Below are positions 1-4,372 of a stretch of 6,148 bases of DNA, piece by piece. The notes beneath the pieces were generated by a model. It was not told the origin of the DNA and did not search any database. It saw only the letters and a program-made list of their open reading frames with translations. Every line of letters begins with the position of its first letter. Within the stretch, counting starts at the first letter, position 1. A program made the translations under genes and the position numbers. The DNA lies in NCBI GenBank assembly GCA_937915965.1, contig CALGHC010000028.1, forward strand, positions 1 through 6,148. Direction: 5' to 3'. The DNA comes from an uncultured Myxococcales bacterium. Its GTDB lineage: Bacteria; Myxococcota_A; UBA9042.

Positions 1-2005
1 CGTGCTTGCACGCCCCCGCGCCGTCGCATTTGTCGTCGGTGCAGCTCATCCCGTCGCTCTCGCAGGTCTCGCCGCCGGCGACCGCTGTCCAGGCGTCCTG
101 CTTCTCGCCCGGATTGCAGATCAGGCACTTGCCGCTGGCTGCCTCGAAGGCGTTCTTGGCATGGCATGCGCCGTCGATGAGACAAGAGCCGAGGTCCGTG
201 GTCACCTTGCACGCCCCCGCGCCGTCGCACTGGTCGGTCGTACAGTCCAGCTCGTCGCCGGTGCATGCGATGGTGTTGTCCGTGTAGACGCAGCCGCTAC
301 CTGCGCCCGCGGCGATCTCGCATGCGTCGTCGGTGCAGACGTTGCCGTCGTCGCATGCGGCCATCTGCGGCGTGTGGGTGCAGCCAAAGGCGTCGACGCC
401 GTCGGCGGTCGGGTCGCATGCGTCGGCTGTGCAGGCGATCTGGTCGTCGCACAGCGTCGCAGTCGGCGCGCCGGGCAGGGCACAGAACCCGCTGCCGTCG
501 CAGTGCTCGACCGTACAAGCGACCCCGTCTTGTTCGCAGACGGTCGAATCGGGCTTGTTGTCCTGGACGCAGCCCATGCCGCCCGCGAGCGGCCCGCAGG
601 CGAAGGTCGCGCAGGTCGAGTTCTTGTCGTCGCAGTAGGTCGGGTCGGGGGCGTGCGTGCATGTCCCCTCGCCATCGCATTGATCATCGGTGCAGGGGTA
701 GCCGTCGGTCGTGCAGGTCGCCCCCATCGACAACGACGTCCAGTCTTCGAGCTGGCCGCCCGAGGTCTCACAGGCGCGGCACTCGTTGAGGGGGTCGACT
801 TCACCGTCGGCGATGCAGCCGAACGCGTCCGCGTTGATGTAGCACCAACCCTCTTCGATGCCTTTGACCTTGCACTGGCCTGCGTTGCACTGGCCGATCA
901 GGCACTCGCCGTCCTTGGCCTTGCAGGGCGCTTCCTCGGCGTAGGCCGACCAGTCGTTGGGCTCCTTGGTCGGGTCGCAGGACTCGCAGCCCGACTCGTG
1001 CACCGTGCCGGACTTGATGCAGGTGCTGTCGATGTAGCACTGGCCCTCGGCGAGGTCGTGTGCGCACGCGCCGGTGCCGTCGCAGGCGTCGACCGTGCAG
1101 TCGATGGCGTCGTCGTCGCAGGCGGTGCCGGCGTCGGCGGCCGACCAGTCTTGCTTGTCGAGCGCGGGCGTGCAGCGCAGGCAGCCGTTGCCGTCGAGCT
1201 TGTCGCCGGTGACGAAACAGGCCTTCGTCGCGTCGCCTACCGAGATCAGACAATGGTCGGTTTTGACCTTGCCGACGCACTCGCCGCTGGCGTCGCAGCC
1301 ATCCGAGGTGCAGTCGAAACCGTCGTCGCAGCTTGTGCCGACCTTGGCCGGGCTCCAGCCGAGCTTGTCGAGCTTCTCGTCGCAGATCTGGCAAGGGTCG
1401 CCTGGATTGGCCTTGCCGCTCGGTCGGCACTTGTCGTCGACCAGGCACCAGTTGCTGTCGACCTTGGTCGCACACGCGCCCTTGCCGTCGCACGCGTCCG
1501 TCGTGCAGTCGTCACCGCGGCCGTCGTCGCAGCCCGAGCCCGACGACGCGGGCGTCCACTCGAGCGGCGATTTGCTCGGCTGGCAGCGCATGCAGACGTT
1601 GTCGTCCTTCTCGACCCCTGCGGCATAGCAGACGTCGTCGACCTTGCAGATCTGGTCTTGCACCAGGTTCCTGTCGATGAGCTCGCATCGTCGTTTCTTG
1701 GTGCAGATCGACTTCTGGCAGCAGACGTCCTTGCCGAGGCACGCGGTCGCCCCGGCGATCCACTCGGCGCTCGCCAGGGCCGCGGCGCACTGATCATCGG
1801 TGTCGCAGACGTAGCCGTCTGGGGCGACACACTGCCCCTTGCGGCACTCAAGCCCGGTGTTGCAGTCCGAATCCTGCGAGCAGTCGTTGGTTGGTTCGGC
1901 GACTTCGCCGCACGCCGCGACGCTCCACACCGTCACGCTGGCCAGGGCCAGGTGCAGCAGGAATCGAGGGGTGCGGCGCATTGCTGTCATCGCTATCTCG
2001 CGCAC
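1..2005 (-). CDS. Cys-rich modular lipoprotein with CTDC-type repeats (partial, 3' end outside window)
   Basis: Seen: an open minus-strand frame of 668 codons with no stop, running off the left edge. The chosen start is GTG at 2005-2003, because GGAGG (2016-2012) lies 6 nt upstream. In-frame ATGs at 1990 and 1981 have no comparable site. Residues 1-31 form a lipoprotein signal peptide: Arg10/Arg11, a hydrophobic stretch, then lipobox VAA before Cys32. Residue +2 is Gly, so outer-membrane sorting is likely. The mature part has about 80 Cys. Residues 42-59 form a small C-x5-C-x5-C-x4-C unit. From residue 120, CTDC-type knots (C-D-D...C-T-x-D-x-C-D-G-x-G-x-C) alternate with CxxC...W modules. Known: such repeats match the Dictyostelium CTDC type and occur in exported deltaproteobacterial proteins. 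Inferred: a rigid disulfide-rich surface protein; partner and ligand unknown. Codons are GC-rich at position 3, which supports this strand over the long antisense frame. Confidence 0.88.
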   Translation of the reverse strand, partial: MREIAMTAMRRTPRFLLHLALASVTVWSVAACGEVAEPTNDCSQDSDCNTGLECRKGQCVAPDGYVCDTDDQCAAALASAEWIAGATACLGKDVCCQKSICTKKRRCELIDRNLVQDQICKVDDVCYAAGVEKDDNVCMRCQPSKSPLEWTPASSGSGCDDGRGDDCTTDACDGKGACATKVDSNWCLVDDKCRPSGKANPGDPCQICDEKLDKLGWSPAKVGTSCDDGFDCTSDGCDASGECVGKVKTDHCLISVGDATKACFVTGDKLDGNGCLRCTPALDKQDWSAADAGTACDDDAIDCTVDACDGTGACAHDLAEGQCYIDSTCIKSGTVHESGCESCDPTKEPNDWSAYAEEAPCKAKDGECLIGQCNAGQCKVKGIEEGWCYINADAFGCIADGEVDPLNECRACETSGGQLEDWTSLSMGATCTTDGYPCTDDQCDGEGTCTHAPDPTYCDDKNSTCATFACGPLAGGMGCVQDNKPDSTVCEQDGVACTVEHCDGSGFCALPGAPTATLCDDQIACTADACDPTADGVDAFGCTHTPQMAACDDGNVCTDDACEIAAGAGSGCVYTDNTIACTGDELDCTTDQCDGAGACKVTTDLGSCLIDGACHAKNAFEAASGKCLICNPGEKQDAWTAVAGGETCESDGMSCTDDKCDGAGACKH
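2..1648 (-). repeat. Array of alternating CTDC-type knots (A) and CxxC-W modules (B)
   Basis: Seen in the translation of the partial Cys-rich gene. Eleven A modules begin at Cys159, 226, 296, 361, 431, 458, 490, 519, 551, 581 and 648. Six B modules carry CxxC at 138, 205, 275, 340, 409 and 627. Each B module has one Trp (150, 217, 287, 352, 422, 639) exactly 9 residues before the first Cys of the next A. An A+B unit is 65-70 residues long. Between residues 431 and 599 the B modules are absent and A knots follow each other every 29-32 residues. The A at 361 is divergent and lacks the T-x-D core; the A at 458 is also atypical. The array continues past the left edge. Confidence 0.85.
5..229 (-). 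repeat. Exact 24-bp direct repeat pair inside the Cys-rich gene (5-28 and 206-229)
   Basis: Two identical 24-bp copies are 201 bp (67 codons) apart. On the minus strand each encodes C-D-G-A-G-A-C-K, the end of a CTDC knot. The codons as well as the residues are identical, which suggests recent duplication or gene conversion of an A+B unit. The intervening sequence has diverged. Confidence 0.85.
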
Positions 2006-2016
2006 GGGAGACCTCC
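2003..2016 (-). promoter_or_regulatory. Ribosome binding site and GTG start of the Cys-rich lipoprotein gene
   Basis: Minus-strand GGAGG at 2016-2012, a 6-nt spacer, then GTG at 2005-2003. This decides the start: GTG is in frame with, and five codons upstream of, the ATG at 1990, which has only a weak GAGA upstream. The longer N-terminus still reads as a normal lipoprotein signal peptide. Confidence 0.7.
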
Positions 2017-2046
2017 GGCGGACACAAGGCACAAGGGTCCGGGCGC

Positions 2047-2074
2047 AGGCTAGCAGTTTGGCCCGGCTGCGCAA
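2047..2074 (-). promoter_or_regulatory. Weak candidate promoter for the Cys-rich gene
   Basis: On the minus strand TTGCGC (2074-2069) is followed after 16 nt by TAGCCT (2052-2047), which would give a leader of about 35 nt before the GTG. The match to sigma-70 consensus is poor (about half in each box). It is listed because a promoter is expected between the terminator at 2123-2169 and the gene. Confidence 0.2.
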
Positions 2075-2122
2075 GAAACGCGCCTCAGCCACGACCCTCG
2101 GTGAGACCCGACAAGTCCGCCC

Positions 2123-2169
2123 AAAAACGCCGCCGCCTCCGACCTGGGGGGATCCAGGGTCGGAGGCGG
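2123..2169 (-). terminator. Probable intrinsic terminator downstream of the vWA gene
   Basis: A perfect 12-bp inverted repeat, CCGCCTCCGACC at 2133-2144 and its complement at 2158-2169, encloses a 13-nt loop in which TGG/CCA can also pair. On the minus strand the stem is followed after 5 nt by TTTTT (2127-2123). It lies about 90 bp past the vWA stop. The orientation of the T run says it acts on minus-strand transcripts. The 5-nt gap before the T run is slightly long for a classical terminator. Confidence 0.65.
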
Positions 2170-2176
2170 AGGTTGG

Positions 2177-2213
2177 GGACACGCCGTGAAGGGGAGACGG
2201 CAGGGGCGTGTCC
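2177..2213 (-). repeat. Second hairpin after the vWA stop (9-bp inverted repeat)
   Basis: GGACACGCC at 2177-2185 and GGCGTGTCC at 2205-2213 pair perfectly across a 19-nt loop. It has no T run of its own and sits directly before the terminator stem in the direction of transcription. It may protect the mRNA 3' end or help termination. Confidence 0.5.
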
Positions 2214-2222
2214 TCGGGGGGG

Positions 2223-2250
2223 CGGGCTCTTCCTCGCGTCGGGCTCTTCC
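2223..2250. repeat. Tandem 11-bp direct repeat just past the vWA stop
   Basis: CGGGCTCTTCC occurs at 2223-2233 and again at 2240-2250, a period of 17 bp. The repeat ends 9 bp from the TAG of the vWA gene. No function can be assigned. Confidence 0.5.
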
Positions 2251-2259
2251 GCGGCGCGG

Positions 2260-4071
2260 CTAGGGTGTGGCCTCGACGGGGGCGTTGAGGACGGCGCCGA
2301 GCGCCTCCAATAGATCGGCCGCGTCGTCGAGACCCGGTGCCATGTCGAAGATCGCGAGCTCGTCGGCGGACATCTCGGCCTTCTGGCTGGCGACCAGGGC
2401 GAGGGCGGCGTCGAGGGCGGCGGTGGCGTCGTCGTCGTCGCCAGTCTCGGCGAGCTCGCAGGCCTTCTGCATCGCGCGGCCGACGTGCAGCAGGACGAAG
2501 GCGCGTCGCACGATCGGGCTCGCGAAGTAGGCGAGGCCTCCGTCCGCGACGAACTTCAAGCCCGGCACCTCAACCGGCACCTGGAAGCTCTGCTTCTCGC
2601 CCGTCTTGGACAACGTGTAGCCGTACTCCAGGTCGGCCAGCAGCAGGTCGACGAAGAGGGTCGCGTCGGCGCCCGGCGGGGGCAGCAGGCGGACCATGAT
2701 GAAGCCGTTCTTCTTGGAGGCGAAGAGCGTCGGTAGGGCGATATGTTCGTCCTTGGCACCAGCGTCGTCATCGCTACCCGTCGATCCGCCGTCGACCGAA
2801 GGCTCGGGCTGCGGGCCGACATCGTCCGGCGAGCTGGGCCCGAGGACTGTCACGACGCCGTCCTCTTCAACCCACTCGAACCCATAGATCTTGTCGACCT
2901 GCCAACCCTCTTCGAGCGCAAACGAGATCCACAGCTTCTCGGCGACCGGCAGCAACATGGTCTCCAGATCGTTGAGGAAGACCTCCTTGGCGTGGGCGGC
3001 GTTTTGCAGGAACCACGCCGTGCCGTTGCCCTTCTGCGCGATGGCGTTCATCAGCTGCGGGTTGAAGCCCAAGCCCACCCCGACGGTCGACACGCTGCAG
3101 CCGTCGTCGACCGCGCCAGCCGCGAGCTCGATGATGGCCGTTGACGAGGTGTTGCCCTTGGTCGGCTGCCCGTCACTGAGCAGCAGCACGCGCTTGAACT
3201 GGAACTCCGAGGCGGCGTTGAAGCAGGTCTCCAGGCCCTTCTCGAGGCCGCCGTACAGGTTCGTGCCGCCGTTGGCGGCGATCTGGCCGATGGTCTTCAC
3301 CAGGGCGTCCTTGTCGGCGGCGTCGTAGACCTTGGCCGGCCAGTCGACCGTCACCTCGCTGGAGAACGAGACGATCGACAGCTCGGTGCCCGCTGGCAGC
3401 TTGTCGAGGAGCGCCTCAAGGCCCTGCTTGACGAAGACGAGCTTGTCTCCGCTCATCGAGCCGCTGCGATCGATCACCAAGGTCAGCGACACCTTCGCTT
3501 CGACCGACTCGAGGCTCTGGGCGCTGTTGAGCCCAAGCTGAATGACGACCTCGGCGTCCGCGGCGCCCTGGGGCTGCAGCACCGCGGCGAGGGCGTGCAT
3601 GTCGATGGTGCGCTTCGGGTCCGCCGCCGGCAGCTTGGTGTCGTGCTCGTTCAGCCAGCCTTCGATGGTCATGTCGGTCGACTTGGGCAGCTTGCCGGCC
3701 GCGACGAGCGAGCGGAAGAAGCCGATGTCCTGGGCGCCGCCGGGCTTCAGGCCGATGCCCATGCCGTCGTTGTCGCCTGCTCCGCCCGTGTTGCCCGTGT
3801 TGCCCGGGCCGGCCTGGCCGCCCTGGCCGGAGCCGTCGGCGGCGACGCTGGCGTCTTGGCCGCCGCCCTGCCACGACGTGCCCTCGTCCTGCGAGCTCTT
3901 GCCGGCGTCACTAGACGCGCTGGAGTCCGCAGAGCTTGAGGAGTCTGCGCTTGCTGCCACGCCGCTGTTCTCGCCGGCGGCGCCGGTGGCTGAGTCGCTG
4001 CTGTCTGCGCAACCCGCACAGGTGAGGGCCGCGGCGACGACCAGGGTGATGAGAAGATGGGGGCGGTACAT
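2260..4071 (-). CDS. vWA-domain (MIDAS) lipoprotein, YfbK-like
   Basis: 603 residues. The start is ATG at 4071, because GGAGG (4081-4077) lies 5 nt upstream and translation opens with a lipoprotein signal peptide, hydrophobic core then CAG before Cys21. The frame stays open to 4140, but that start would add 23 residues ahead of the signal. Order: Ser/Ala/Gly/Asp-rich low-complexity tether (22-112); a segment at 117-143 (FFRSLVAAGKLP ... IEGWLNEH) resembling the N-terminal domain of YfbK-type proteins; vWA domain about 195-375 with an intact MIDAS (Asp201, Ser203, Ser205, Thr270, Asp300). A YfbK-like C-terminal part follows, interrupted by an acidic Pro/Ser/Asp insert (411-442). Known: MIDAS vWA domains bind Mg2+ or Mn2+ and a protein ligand. 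Inferred: outer-membrane-anchored binding protein. The ligand is unknown; the divergent fibrinogen-like protein is one candidate. The gene is followed by two hairpins. Confidence 0.92.
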   Translation of the reverse strand: MYRPHLLITLVVAAALTCAGCADSSDSATGAAGENSGVAASADSSSSADSSASSDAGKSSQDEGTSWQGGGQDASVAADGSGQGGQAGPGNTGNTGGAGDNDGMGIGLKPGGAQDIGFFRSLVAAGKLPKSTDMTIEGWLNEHDTKLPAADPKRTIDMHALAAVLQPQGAADAEVVIQLGLNSAQSLESVEAKVSLTLVIDRSGSMSGDKLVFVKQGLEALLDKLPAGTELSIVSFSSEVTVDWPAKVYDAADKDALVKTIGQIAANGGTNLYGGLEKGLETCFNAASEFQFKRVLLLSDGQPTKGNTSSTAIIELAAGAVDDGCSVSTVGVGLGFNPQLMNAIAQKGNGTAWFLQNAAHAKEVFLNDLETMLLPVAEKLWISFALEEGWQVDKIYGFEWVEEDGVVTVLGPSSPDDVGPQPEPSVDGGSTGSDDDAGAKDEHIALPTLFASKKNGFIMVRLLPPPGADATLFVDLLLADLEYGYTLSKTGEKQSFQVPVEVPGLKFVADGGLAYFASPIVRRAFVLLHVGRAMQKACELAETGDDDDATAALDAALALVASQKAEMSADELAIFDMAPGLDDAADLLEALGAVLNAPVEATP

Positions 4072-4081
4072 GGAATCCTCC
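4069..4081 (-). promoter_or_regulatory. Ribosome binding site and ATG of the vWA lipoprotein gene
   Basis: Minus-strand GGAGGA (4081-4076) lies just before ATG (4071-4069), with 5 nt between GGAGG and the start codon. It fixes the start at the signal peptide Met and rules out the longer open frame to 4140. Confidence 0.8.
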
Positions 4082-4104
4082 GGTGGCGGCCGACTGTGCG
4101 GCCC

Positions 4105-4120
4105 AGGGTGTCGACACCCT
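4105..4120. promoter_or_regulatory. Perfect 16-bp palindrome upstream of the vWA gene
   Basis: AGGGTGTCGACACCCT reads the same on both strands, with no spacer. It lies 34-49 bp upstream of the vWA ATG, in the leader or core promoter. This form and place suit an operator for a dimeric regulator, or a leader hairpin. The regulator is not identifiable from the window. Confidence 0.5.
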
Positions 4121-4125
4121 CTGTG

Positions 4126-4152
4126 GCACGGACGATTCACTGCACGGACGAT
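4126..4152. promoter_or_regulatory. Tandem 11-bp direct repeat upstream of the vWA gene
   Basis: GCACGGACGAT occurs exactly at 4126-4136 and 4142-4152, a 16-bp period with a 5-bp spacer. It lies 55-81 bp upstream of the vWA ATG, immediately beyond the 16-bp palindrome. Tandem direct half-sites of this kind are typical of activator or response-regulator binding; which one is unknown. Confidence 0.45.
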
Positions 4153-4256
4153 GCCAGAGCCGGCAATGACACCGTAACACTCTTACAACAAGACGGAAAT
4201 TGATCTTGCGCGCAGGCCGAATCGCGCGGGCGCGGCCCTGTCCAGGCGGGTGGTGA

Positions 4257-4273
4257 TGTGGATAATTTCCACA
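4257..4273. promoter_or_regulatory. DnaA-box-like inverted repeat
   Basis: TGTGGATAATTTCCACA has 6-bp arms TGTGGA/TCCACA around 5 bp. The minus strand of 4257-4265 reads TTATCCACA, the exact classical DnaA box. The opposite arm (4265-4273) matches it at 7 of 9 positions. It lies about 100 bp upstream of the rightward ATG. It could be a DnaA site or an operator that resembles one by chance. Confidence 0.4.
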
Positions 4274-4312
4274 GCGGCTCAAAACACAACACATCGAGCC
4301 TCGGATCCGCCG

Positions 4313-4341
4313 TGGCGCCGCGCGCGCGGGGCAGCTACAAT
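4313..4341 (+). promoter_or_regulatory. Candidate promoter of the fibre-like gene
   Basis: TACAAT at 4336-4341 matches the sigma-70 -10 consensus at 5 of 6 positions. A weak -35, TGGCGC (4313-4318), lies 17 bp upstream. A start about 7 nt after the -10 would give a leader of about 25 nt containing the GGAG ribosome binding site at 4363-4366. Confidence 0.45.
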
Positions 4342-4372
4342 CCGAGCACCTTCCGCGCTATTGGAGCCCGCC

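Larger units (their letters stand above)
4072..4372. other. Divergent control region between the vWA and fibre-like genes
   Basis: 301 bp without a gene, between two outward-facing starts. The part around 4165-4205 and 4257-4295 is clearly more AT-rich than the flanking genes. It contains a 16-bp palindrome, an 11-bp tandem direct repeat, a DnaA-box-like inverted repeat and a candidate promoter for the rightward gene, each listed separately. No convincing -35/-10 pair for the leftward vWA gene could be picked out. Confidence 0.75.

Noticed and set aside
1514..1522. Arg-Gly-Asp tripeptide at residues 162-165 of the Cys-rich protein, as an integrin-type motif
   Set aside because: It occurs once, in the variable loop of a CTDC knot and not in the other copies. 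A tripeptide in a Gly/Asp-rich protein is expected by chance.
2..2053. A 683-codon plus-strand open frame across the Cys-rich gene
   Set aside because: It is the codon-aligned antisense of the minus-strand gene; its product is a featureless Ala/Val/Arg/Gly-rich chain. The minus frame has a ribosome site, a lipobox and regular Cys modules. Rarity of TTA, CTA and TCA codons in high-GC DNA leaves the antisense frame open.
4072..4140. N-terminal extension of the vWA gene to an ATG at 4140
   Set aside because: It would place 23 residues before the lipoprotein signal, run through the palindrome and direct repeat, and ignore the GGAGG before the ATG at 4071.
4124..4140. Sigma-54 promoter (TGGCAC ... 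TTCAC)
   Set aside because: The -24 part TGGCAC fits, but the -12 part lacks the essential GC dinucleotide at the right spacing.
4250..4372. N-terminal extension of the fibre-like gene to 4250
   Set aside because: It would bury the signal peptide 41 residues in and overlap the -10 element and DnaA-like site. ATG 4373 has a proper GGAG.
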